A stretch of 64,000 bases of DNA from UBA5239 sp040394635 (GTDB taxonomy: Bacteria > Verrucomicrobiota > Lentisphaeria > Victivallales > Victivallaceae). The stretch is from positions 1-64,000 of the forward strand of contig JBEBRW010000022.1 in the NCBI GenBank assembly GCA_040394635.1. Reading direction: 5' to 3'. The notes below the pieces were generated by a model. It had not been told where the DNA came from, made no database searches, and saw only the letters and a list, made by a program, of their open reading frames with translations. Within the stretch, counting starts at the first letter, position 1, and the number at the start of each line of letters is the position of its first letter. Positions 35,288 through 44,900 of this stretch are shown piece after piece. The position numbers and the translations under genes are program-made.

Positions 35288-35444
35288 TAGGCAGATCTTA
35301 AAAATTTGCAAAAGGCCGTAGTTCCAGAGATTTTTCTTGTATTTGGTATCGCAATGAATATTCCATTTGAACTTAAAGTATAACAGATTATATATCAGAA
35401 GAAAAAATAAATTAACTTTTTGTTATAAAATTGAATGAAATCAG

Positions 35445-35472
35445 TTGACATTTAATGAAAAAGTATTATATT
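35445..35472 (+). promoter_or_regulatory. Promoter of cassette 5 (TTGACA-N16-TATATT)
   Basis: TTGACA (35445-35450) and TATATT (35467-35472), in a very AT-rich region, lie about 40 bases before the GntR-type gene. The TTG of this -35 box opens a longer reading frame, but that start is not credible because it would lie inside the promoter. Confidence 0.75.
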
Positions 35473-35510
35473 ATATGGTAAATAAAATCAAGGGAAGTAT
35501 ACTATTATTT

Positions 35511-36584
35511 ATGGAAGTCGTGCTGAAATCAAAAGGCCGTAAGATCGGCAATATCACGGAGATTCTGCGGAATCAGATCGACAGTGGTGTGCTGCAGCCC
35601 GGCACGAAAGTCATGTCGGCACGTGAATTGAGCGAGCACTTCCAGGTTTCGCTGGTAACCGCCCACAAGGCGCTGAAGCAGTTGACGGAGGAAAATCTGA
35701 TTGTGCGCAATGAGCGCAGCGGCAGTTTCGTCAAGGGAGCCCTGCAGAATGATACGTATAAAATCGCCTTTATCGATAATATGGGGGTGTTTCGCCCCGA
35801 GGTCCAGTCGAGTTGCGGGGTTTACCGGGATACTTGCCTTCAGTTGCTTTGCGAAAACGGCTGTAGCGTTCGTTTCCTGGCTGAAACAGACATTGTGGAA
35901 GCAGTGCTTGGGCATGAATTTGACGGTGTAATTTGTTATTATAGTGGTTGGAGTCATGAAACCATGGCCCGGATGAAAGAAGAACAGGTACCGATAGTGC
36001 TCGGGCGTTATGACTATATTCTGAACACTCCGTTCCATCAGGTGCTGCCGGATATTCATGGCGCGGTGTTTGAAGTGTTCCGGCGCATTAAGCGGGAGCA
36101 GTTCGACGGCTTGATCTTGACGTATGAGAATCACGAAAACGGTCTGTACCGCCGTGATGTGGCGCTGGAGCTGGCGCGCCAGGCCGGCTTTGACGATTCG
36201 GATATCGAGTTGGTCAGGGCCGCCCACCGTGAGGTGGAGATGAATTATCCGCTGTGGCAGGATATCAGCCGGCGCTGTCACCGGAAGTTTATTTATACCT
36301 GCGGCGACGTGATGGCGTCCGGATTGATCCGGGTTCTGCTGGAGTCGGGCGTCAAGCTCGGCACCGATACACAGCTTGCCAGCTGCGGTAATCTGGAGGA
36401 ATGCGGTTATCAACCATTTGACGAGCCGACGATTACGGGGGCGGGAACCTGTTATAAGGAATACGGCCGGGCTGCCGTGCAGTTGCTTCTGCGTACATTG
36501 AAATCTCCTGAAGATAACCGGATTTCTCAGATCATCCGGGTCCCGGCGGTATTCCGAAAACGGAAAACAGCATTCATTGATTAG
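35511..36584 (+). CDS. GntR-type regulator with LacI-like sensor domain (cassette 5)
   Basis: 357 residues. An N-terminal GntR winged helix (about 8-75: LQPGTKVMSARELSEHFQVS, LVTAHKALKQLTEENL, ERSGSFVKG) is fused to a periplasmic-binding-protein-like sensor (about 82-350: YKIAFIDNMGVF, FDGVICYYSGW, FDGLILTYENHENGLYRRDVAL, RKFIYTCGDVMASGLIRVLLESG). This is the AraR-type architecture, suited to a sugar effector. ATG at 35511 is chosen because it follows a consensus promoter and an AGGGAAG sequence; upstream starts overlap the promoter. The pseudopilin and a GH18 enzyme follow. Confidence 0.85.
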   Translation: MEVVLKSKGRKIGNITEILRNQIDSGVLQPGTKVMSARELSEHFQVSLVTAHKALKQLTEENLIVRNERSGSFVKGALQNDTYKIAFIDNMGVFRPEVQSSCGVYRDTCLQLLCENGCSVRFLAETDIVEAVLGHEFDGVICYYSGWSHETMARMKEEQVPIVLGRYDYILNTPFHQVLPDIHGAVFEVFRRIKREQFDGLILTYENHENGLYRRDVALELARQAGFDDSDIELVRAAHREVEMNYPLWQDISRRCHRKFIYTCGDVMASGLIRVLLESGVKLGTDTQLASCGNLEECGYQPFDEPTITGAGTCYKEYGRAAVQLLLRTLKSPEDNRISQIIRVPAVFRKRKTAFID

Positions 36585-36677
36585 ATCAAGCTTCACAAAC
36601 CCATAAAAGGAGTAAAAAATATGAAAAAAATAGCATTATTACACCAACAAGTCCCTGATTATCGCAAGGAGCAGAAA

Positions 36678-37457
36678 ATGAAAAAACAACGTATTAAATC
36701 ATTTACGCTTATTGAGTTGCTGGTGGTGATTGCGATTATCGCCATTCTGGCGGCAATGCTGCTGCCGGCACTCAACAGCGCCCGCGAAAGGGCACGTACC
36801 ACCAAGTGTCTCGGCAATCAGAAGCAGGTCGTTATGGGGATATCCATGTATGGACGTGATTATAACGATTGGTTCCGCTCCGGCGATTCCAGTGTGGCGG
36901 ATGCCAGCCCCAGCGCCGTTGAGCCATTGGTATGGGCCTGGGGATGCGTTTTGGCGCGCCACGGCTACCTGCCGTATAATCCTGCCAATTACCGCAGCAA
37001 TGTGATGTTCTGTCCGGCAACCGAGGCCCTGCCGAATCCGACGCTCGGGCTCTGGAATACTTACGGTGCCTGGTTTGCCAATAAGAACGCCTCGAACAGT
37101 GATGAATCTCCCTATTCGGCGCTTTCCCTGAAGGACAGCCGTCTGTTGAAAGGCGGCGCATCCCGGATCTCGCTGATTGCCGACTGTATGGAAATCGGCA
37201 AAAAGCGGCCGACTTTCAAGATGACCCACGCAACGGTGGCGGATACCTCCACGATCTACACGCAGCACGGCAGCCGGGCCAATATCGGGTTTCTGGACGG
37301 TCATGCCTCGGGCAATGACGAAGGGCAGATCATCGGAGAGGTTCGCGCCGCTAAAATCAGCCTTTCCACAGGATTAATTCAGAAGATCAGCAATATCGTG
37401 GTAAATATCGGCGGCGCCCCCATTGACCGTCCAATCGTTCAAACCGGAGCGTTTTAA
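36678..37457 (+). CDS. H-X9-DG-type pseudopilin (cassette 5)
   Basis: 259 residues from ATG at 36678, giving the leader MKKQRIKS before FTLIELLVVIAIIAILAAML; -1 is Ser. AAGGAG lies upstream. A second in-frame ATG at 36621 also has a good AAAAGGAG and would add 19 residues, a long leader for this family, so the gene may have two starts or a recent 5' insertion. The soluble part includes CLGNQKQVVMGISMYGRDYND and MFCPATE. The C terminus has the full H-X9-DG motif (QHGSRANIGFLDG). The GH18 ATG lies two bases after the stop. Confidence 0.87.
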   Translation: MKKQRIKSFTLIELLVVIAIIAILAAMLLPALNSARERARTTKCLGNQKQVVMGISMYGRDYNDWFRSGDSSVADASPSAVEPLVWAWGCVLARHGYLPYNPANYRSNVMFCPATEALPNPTLGLWNTYGAWFANKNASNSDESPYSALSLKDSRLLKGGASRISLIADCMEIGKKRPTFKMTHATVADTSTIYTQHGSRANIGFLDGHASGNDEGQIIGEVRAAKISLSTGLIQKISNIVVNIGGAPIDRPIVQTGAF

Positions 37458-37459
37458 TC

Positions 37460-38521
37460 ATGATCATTCGCTTTTCAGCTTTGCTTGCAGTGCTTGTTGT
37501 TCTCGGTGCAAAAGTCTGTGCGTTCTCCGTCGGCGGATACTATCCCTCGCATGGGGGTGCGCTCCGGCAGTTGCCGGTCGATAAAATCGATTTCCAGCTG
37601 TATGACGTCGTTTACCAGGCCTTTCTGCGGTTTGGCAGCGACGGCTCGCTGAAGCCCGATCCGCTGCTGGATTCCAAAGCATTGCTGGCAGCGGCCCGCG
37701 CGGCTGGTAATACCACTGTCATGATCAGTGTCGGTGGCGGCCGGCTCGCCAATATGGCGGATATCTGCACCACGCCGGAGCTGACAGCAGAGCTGGCGAA
37801 GAAGATCGTCGGCTTTGCCGTTGAACATGGTTACGACGGGGTTGACCTGGACTGGGAAGGCGAGATGAACGCCGAGAACGGCCAGCGTTGCTCCATGATG
37901 ATCCGCGAACTCCGCCGTCAGCTGGATGAGGTTGCTCCTGTTGTTGGGCGGAAGCTGCATTTCAGCATAACGGTGATGGCTGCGGAGTGGTATCTGCGCC
38001 ATATTGACCCTGCCGTGTTGGCGCTGGGTGACTGGATCAACCTGATGTCTTACGATATGAACTACCAGATTGCCGCCTATCACGCTCCGCTGCAGGCCGA
38101 AACCGGGCTCAGCATCGAAAAGATCCTGAACTACCTGACTGCGACCTTCAACATCACCCGGGACCGGATCAATGTCGGGCTGCCGTTCTACGGTTTCCTG
38201 TACGAAAACCTGAAACTGGGCGAGAAAATCAAGAACGGCAATCCCGACTCCAAACGGACCATGCTGACCTGGGTAGGGCTTCAGGAAAGGGGGCGGGATT
38301 TCACCCGTACTTTCGATCCGCTGACCCGCGGCGTGACTCTGAGCTCGAATCAATCAAACACTTACATCCTCTACGACGATGCGGAGAGCATTGCCGCCAA
38401 AGTGAAATGGGTGAAGGAACAGGGGTACCGCGGGGTATTCGTCTGGTCCATCAATCAGGACCGTCTGGCGGATGGAAATGCCCCCCTGACCGCTGCCCTG
38501 AAAGACGCCGCCGGCAAATAA
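37460..38521 (+). CDS. Secreted glycoside hydrolase family 18 (chitinase-like) enzyme
   Basis: 353 residues. A signal peptide (1-21, ending KVCA) is followed by a single GH18 barrel: VGGYYPS at strand 1, TVMISVGGG at strand 3, and the catalytic strand-4 motif YDGVDLDWEGE with D126, D129, D131 and the acid/base E133. WINLMSYDMNY and GLPFYGFLYE follow, and GVFVWSINQD closes strand 8. All substrate-assisted-catalysis residues are present, so it should cleave beta-1,4-GlcNAc-type bonds in chitin, chito-oligomers or peptidoglycan-like polymers. It has no carbohydrate-binding module. The compact size fits an exo- or oligosaccharide-active enzyme. Confidence 0.93.
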   Translation: MIIRFSALLAVLVVLGAKVCAFSVGGYYPSHGGALRQLPVDKIDFQLYDVVYQAFLRFGSDGSLKPDPLLDSKALLAAARAAGNTTVMISVGGGRLANMADICTTPELTAELAKKIVGFAVEHGYDGVDLDWEGEMNAENGQRCSMMIRELRRQLDEVAPVVGRKLHFSITVMAAEWYLRHIDPAVLALGDWINLMSYDMNYQIAAYHAPLQAETGLSIEKILNYLTATFNITRDRINVGLPFYGFLYENLKLGEKIKNGNPDSKRTMLTWVGLQERGRDFTRTFDPLTRGVTLSSNQSNTYILYDDAESIAAKVKWVKEQGYRGVFVWSINQDRLADGNAPLTAALKDAAGK

Positions 38522-38536
38522 GCCTGGCGGCGTTTT
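38505..38536 (+). terminator. Strong terminator of cassette 5
   Basis: ACGCCGCC-GGC, loop AAATAA, GCC-TGGCGGCGT followed by TTT. The stem overlaps the last GH18 codons and its TAA lies in the loop. It separates cassette 5 from the giant-gene leader. Confidence 0.75.
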
Positions 38537-38605
38537 CATTCATGATGCATGCTATCTTCAATAATAATGAATGATTATTTTATATTTTTGAGTTCAATTT
38601 TTATG

Positions 38606-38621
38606 CTGTAATCGATTACAG
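38606..38621. promoter_or_regulatory. Perfect palindrome CTG-TAATCGATTA-CAG upstream of the giant gene
   Basis: It shares the 12-base core GTAATCGATTAC with the start-site operator of the LacI gene near 35.24 kb. A possible extended -10 (TGC-TGTAAT, 38604-38612) overlaps its left half, although the -35 is weak. Likely a second binding site for that LacI protein or a close paralogue. Confidence 0.7.
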
Positions 38622-38793
38622 TGTAATATGAGTAATGATAATCGGCAGATGGATGTAAAAAAGCCGGAAAAAGTCGTTTTTGAGCTCAAAATGATGCATC
38701 TAGCGATAGTTCCTGAAACCTGCGCCCGCTCGACGCATATATACGCGCCCTCGGCGGGGGCTCGAAAAAAAGCGGAAAAAAATGATTCCGGGT
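38622..38793 (+). other. Non-coding stretch before the giant gene
   Basis: It holds a 61-codon open frame (38628-38813) with no Shine-Dalgarno and no recognisable product, a perfect palindrome TTTTGAGCTCAAAA (about 38677-38690), and a GC-rich stem GCCC-N6-GGGC near 38747-38762. It may be an untranslated leader if transcription starts at the palindrome at 38606. I see no gene in it. Confidence 0.4.
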
Positions 38794-38822
38794 TTGTAAT
38801 TGGTTTCGATTAATATTATAAT
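38794..38822 (+). promoter_or_regulatory. Likely promoter of the giant gene (TTGTAA-N17-TATAAT)
   Basis: TTGTAA (38794-38799) and a perfect TATAAT (38817-38822) are 17 bases apart, about 93 bases before the ATG. A second TATAAT lies at 38829-38834. Confidence 0.65.
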
Positions 38823-38853
38823 TGTTTCTATAATTGAGAATAAATCGGAATTC

Positions 38854-38892
38854 CGACTCGAAAAGCTGAGCAGTTTTTGAGTCGTTTTTTTT
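38854..38892 (+). terminator. Leader terminator (attenuator-like) ahead of the giant gene
   Basis: CGACTCGAAAA, a 9-base loop region, TTTTTGAGTCG and then T8. The 11-pair stem plus U tract is a standard intrinsic terminator. The Shine-Dalgarno AAGGAG (38903-38908) begins 11 bases after the T tract, leaving no room for another promoter, so any transcript of the gene must read through it. Confidence 0.75.
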
Positions 38893-38914
38893 GTAAAAAA
38901 GCAAGGAGCTTACC

Positions 38915-41900
38915 ATGAGCAGAAAGAAAAAGATCGCGGAACAGAGTGTGGAAAACAGCGAGTTGACCGCTGTATCAATGTTCCAGTTGGAAGAACGTGT
39001 GCTGTTTGACGGCGCCGCAGTAGCGGATATCGTCGCGGCGGAACAGCAGGCTCAGGCGGAAATCGAAGCCCAGCACGAGGCTGACGCCCAGGAAAATGGC
39101 GTAAATCAGGAAAACAGCGGAGCCGGTCCTGTAGATGACGGCCCCGGAAGTTTGTCCGATTACCTGGAAGTAGCATCTTCCGGCAACATCGCCATCCAGA
39201 CGGCTCTGGAAGCTTCCACTCAGATCAAAGTACTTTTTGTGGCGGACGTCGACCGGGCGGAAGCCCTGGCCAGCTCAGCCGAAGAATATAATATTATAAT
39301 ATCTTTTGACCCCAGCTCGACGACTTCTGCTCAGTTGCTCGATGCTCTGAATTCTGCTCTCGAAGGCGGCAAAGCTGACGCCATCGGTTTCATGGTCGAC
39401 CCCGCCACACAGGGCGCCATGGAAGCTTTCAGCTCCGAAGCTGGTACCGAATTCTGGGACGGCGTCAACAATGCGCTCAATGCTCAGGGCTCCATCGATC
39501 TTTTCGGCGATGCCGACGACACCTATGTCGCTGAAAATATTTCTGCTTCCTACGACCGCAATGTCACCGTCAACACCATGGACAACTCCGGCAACTGGGA
39601 TCAGGTGCAGAGCTTCGAAAGCGACAGCGCCGGCCTCGAAGACAACGTCAATCTCGACGATTCTCTGTTCGAAGATGATTTCCTGAGCTCGCTGGACCTG
39701 CTCACCGACAATCCGGCCGAAAGCCGCGAAGTGGCCTTCATTTCGCGCGACACCAACAACATCGAAGACATCCTGAACGGCCTCGGCGAAGACGTCGATA
39801 TCGTGATTCTCGACCCCTCCCAGGATGCCATCCAGCAGATTACCGATTACCTGAACGACACGACCGATGTCCAGTATGACACGCTCCATTTCTTCGCTCC
39901 GGGTTCGACGGATGCGTTCAATTTCAACGGCGAAAATATTTCCGCCGCCGACCTGGCCGATTTCAGCAATGAACTCGTCTCCTGGCGCAATACCCTGACC
40001 GACCACGCCACTATTAATATATATGGTGGCGACATGGCCGCTACCGAAGGCGGACGCGATTTCCTCGACCACCTGATGGCCGCCACCGGCGCCGAGATCG
40101 AAGTTTCCAACGCGTTTGCCGGGCTCGACATGGCGTTCATGCCCGATTACGACCTGGGCAATGTGAACGATTCCGCCGCCGAAGTGCTCGACTATGCCTA
40201 TAACATTCAGCGCGGCCCCAATACGTATTACGTGGTCAACAACGCCGACTCCGGCGAAGGTTCGCTGCGCTGGGCGCTCGAACAGGCCAACCTGAGCGAA
40301 GGCCTCGACTACATCGAATTCCAGCTGGAAGACGGCTCGGTCATCGACATCAACAGCTCCTCCTTATATATAACGGATAGCGTTATCATCAATTCGTCCA
40401 GTATGAATATCACGATCAACGGTTCGGCCATGTCCGATTCGCTGTTTGTGATCAACGACAACGACGCCACCACCCAGATCACTGTGGAAATGAACGGCCT
40501 GAATATGTATGGCGCCTCGGGCGCGGGCGTGGAAAGTACTTTGGGCGGCGCGATTCAGAACCACGAAGCGTTGACCCTGAACGGGGTCGTGATCCAGAAT
40601 TCCGAAGCCCAGCAGGGCGGTGCGATCTGGAACGACGTGAACGCGAAGCTGGTTATCGAATCGAGCAAATTCATGGGCAACGCGGCCCTTGAGGGCGGAG
40701 CCATCTACAACAACGGCGGCGAAGTCTATATCAACAATTCTTTCTTCTCGAACAACACGGCGCTGAACGGCGCCGCGATTGCTTCTGTGAATACCGCTGA
40801 AGTCAAAGCCAACCTCGAAATCCACGATTCGATTTTCGACGGTAACTTCAATTTATCCTCGACCGGTACGACCATCTATTCCGAAGGCATCTCGCTGATG
40901 ACCGGCATCGAGAACATCAACGAAATCGCTCCGCTCGAGCTTGCCGACGGTAAAAACGTCGTCTTCATCAACTCCTCCGTCTTCGGCAAAGACACCTTGA
41001 TCGACCAGCTCGGCGACAACGCCGAAGTCGTCATCCTCGAAGAAGGCGACGCCCTCTCGCAGATCAACGCCTACCTGAAAGGTAAAACCGGCTACTCGGC
41101 AATCCACATCATTTCCCACGGTAACGAGGGTTACTTCCAGTTGGGCGATTACAATATCGACCAGGAATTCGTTGAAACCTACGCCGATTCATTTGCCGGC
41201 TGGGGTGATGCGCTGATTTCCGGCGGCGACATTTTGCTTTACGGTTGCAGTACCGCCGGTAATGACGCCGGTAAGGCCCTGATTCAGTCCCTGGCAGCCA
41301 TTACCGGCTGCGACGTGGCCGCATCCACCAACGTCACTGGCGGTAGCGGTGACTGGGTGCTTGAGTATGCCATTGGTGCCATTACCGCAGGTTCACTCGG
41401 TATTGTCGACTACAATTACAGCTTGACCAACTACACGGTGAACAGCGCACGCGACGTTGACCCCTCCAGCGTTGGTGCCGGTGAAATTACTCTTCGCTGG
41501 GCATTGGCCCAGATCAATAATGCCGGCGGCACAGCCGGCCATAGCATTACTTTCAATTACGCGGCCATGGGCACCAATGTGATCATGCTGGATCCCACCC
41601 TCGGCGCATTGACCATCAATCCCGGCGCGGCCAGCGAAGTGACGATTTCCATCAACGGCCACCTGAAGGCCCCTGTCCAGTATGTGCCGAATGACGATCC
41701 TACCAAGGTTGTTAATCCGGTAAATCCCGTCAACTTGATTATTGACGGTGGTGCCATTAATGGCGTTGGTGGTACCCGGGTATTCGATATCAATAACGTT
41801 AAGTGGGTCGAGATGAAAAACCTCACGATCCAGAACGGTAATTCTAATGTTTCTACACAGGCTGACAAGACTGGCGGCGGTATGTTCATCGGGGACAATG

Positions 41901-44900
41901 CGGAGGTAAGGCTTAAGGGCGCAGTCTATTTTATTAACAATAAGGCGGTATCGGGCGGCGCCATTTATAACAAAGGTAGACTGATCCTTGAATCGCATAA
42001 TGGCAGCGATGACAGTAGCCTCGAATCCGGTATCACTTATTTCAACCATTTTCAAGGTAATAGTTCGACATTGTCAGGTGGTGCGATATTTAATGAAGGC
42101 TCTCTGTCGATCACCCATACCGACTTCAATTCCAATACCGCAGGTGTTTCGGGCGGCGCGATTTATTCGCAAAAGGAGATTGAGGTCACTGAATCGTTAT
42201 TCGGGATTACGTACACCCCTGACCCTGTGCTCGTAAGTGGTGGCAATACCGCGGGGCAGCATGGTGGTGCGATTGCAATCATGGGTGGTGGTAATTCCAC
42301 GTTTACCAATGTCACTTTCCTGAATAATAAAGCAACGGGCAATGGCGGTGCCGTTTATGCCACCAATACCGGGGACTTGAACTTTGTCGGAACAACTTAT
42401 TACAAGAGTTATTATCTGGATTATGCGAGCCGGAAGGCATATGGATATACTCCTGTAGATATATTTTATAACGATTTGGATGCGAATACGGCAAGCCAGG
42501 GTGGTGCAATTTACATGACCAGTTCCGGTTCTCTGAGTATTTCCACTTATCATGATTTCGACAGTAACTCAGCGACGGGTAGTGGCGGGATTGCGGCCGG
42601 CGGTGCGATTTATTTTGCCAGCAGCCCGAGCGGCACCAGCAACCTGACAATTTCATCCGGCGCATCTTTCGATAATAATAGCGCCTACATTGCAAACGGT
42701 ACGGCCATGGGCGGCGCGGTCTATTTTGATGGGAGCAGCCGCGGCACTATTAACATAGGTGGTAGTTTTGACAGCAATACTGCTCAGGTAGGGACATCGC
42801 TTGCGACAAATAATGCATTAGGCGGTGCGGTTTATGTGAAAAATGCTTCTTCTTTTAATTCGAGCGCCAGTTTCGAGTCCAATAATGCAATTGCCATAAG
42901 CGGTAATGTTATCAGCGCGACAATCGATACCAAGGGCGGAGCCGTTTATATTATTTCCGAGGGTATCCTGAAGACTTCGGTCAATCTATCCGCCGGCTCT
43001 TATGTAATGAATACGGCTAATTATGGTGGAGCCGTGTATTCGGAAGGAGCCGGGAATATACAGATCACCGGAGTTGTCTTTGCGGCAAACAGCATGAATT
43101 TGAACTCCGCTACTCCCAAGGCGAATCTGCATGGGAAAGGCGGTGCCCTGTATCTGCTCAATAATGGTAATGTGACCATGGGCGCAGTTGCTGCAATCGC
43201 AAACTTCACTGCAGGAGTCGCTGGAGCAGGGGGGCTGGAAGGTGAGGGCGGTGGTTTCCTGTATATCAAAAATACTACCGGTGAAGAGAGAAGCCTGACA
43301 ATAACCAACTCGATCATTAATAACAATTTCCTGCTCACCGGGAAAGTAAATGGTGCCGATGTCGGTGGTAATGAAGCACGAAATGGAAGTGCCATTTTCG
43401 CGGATGGCTTGAATGTTATATTAGCCAACTCCAGTTTCAGTGAAAATACCTTTTCCACGCTTGCCGCGAATTATTTGACCTACAAGATTTCCGCCTTGAT
43501 ATTCAATATGCAAGCCGGTTCCGGGTTGTATTTTATCAATAGCAACCTGATTATCAACTCCAGTAGTTTCGATAAGAATGACGGCAGTGGAGCCCCGAGC
43601 TATTTCAGCTCTACCACCAATCTGCATACGATCAGAATGGATGGTTCGAGCTCATATACTTTTAATGCTTACAATTCGCTTTTTAACGATAAGCAGCAAT
43701 TTAAGTTTAACAGCGGCACGAGTAATATTACGACAAGTGTGCTGAAAAATAACGTATTCACTTATTATTATACCTATAACAATACTCTTTCCGGATTTGC
43801 CAATTTAACCGGAACGGGTACGATTTACGCTTATCGTCCGGATGGCTCAACTTATGCGATTGCCAATACTCTGGATGGCAATGCTAATATCATCGGCTCT
43901 ACTGTCAATTCAAATGATCTGGTACAGAATCTATTTGTTCGATCTGTGAATATCGATATCATGAGTCTTGTGAGCGGCGGCCTTGCCCGGAATGCTACGA
44001 CTATCGCAAAATACTCAATTGCACTTGACAGTCATAACAGCATTGCATATCGTTATGGCTTATTGGGAGCGGACCCCCTGAACCCGACTGAAATTGTTGA
44101 GGTCCGCGCCGGTGATGTGAATTATGCTCTTAACCTGGCACTGGATGTGCACGGCAACGTCCGTACCGGTTTGCAGATTGTTACTGATAGCACCGATAAT
44201 GCGGTTTATTACGGGTATTATATCCCGAATGGCAGCAGTTATAAACTTGTCGTACTAAATGAAGCGGGTCAGCCCGTTTCCGGTAAGGATGACCTTTTCA
44301 AGGCGGCCAGTATGTCGATCGGTGCGTATGAGCCGAATTTCTATATGACGGTTACTTCTACGGACGGCGGCGGCAATACTTCCAGCATGAGTATTATCGA
44401 TGCGTTGTCGCAAGGCGTGACGTTGCGCGAAGCTATTCTCTGGATCGATGATTTTGATTACACGGCTTATGAAAGTTATGCAAACAATGCTTATCAGCGG
44501 AACGGTTTTGACGAAAAGCGTTTCGTGGGTTTCGCCAAATCCCTGCAGGGAAAGACAATTACCCTGAGCAACCAGATTGAGATCAGCAAAAACGTTATCA
44601 TCGGCTCGATCAAGGGCTTTGCCATGGATTACCTCTATTATGGCGTTAATGAAGCTGACCGGGTTTATTTCGGCAACGATATGTCGGCGGTGCAGCAGGG
44701 CACGGCGGAACGGGTCAAGGTCAGCGGCAATGACACCCACCGGATATTCTATATTGCTTCCGGCAGCAATGTCGCCATCAACAATCTGACCCTGACCAAC
44801 GGCAATGCGAATTATCCCTATGCTGTAAGTGGAACTCGCGGGGATGGCGGTGCCATTTACAATGCGGGGAACCTGCAGACTTACAATGTGGAAATCCTCA

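Noticed and set aside
35445..35510. TTG start 22 codons upstream for the GntR-type regulator
   Set aside because: The TTG is part of the TTGACA promoter box, so it would not be in the mRNA.
38628..38813. 61-codon open frame before the giant gene
   Set aside because: No ribosome binding site, odd composition, covers palindromes and part of a promoter; no product recognised.
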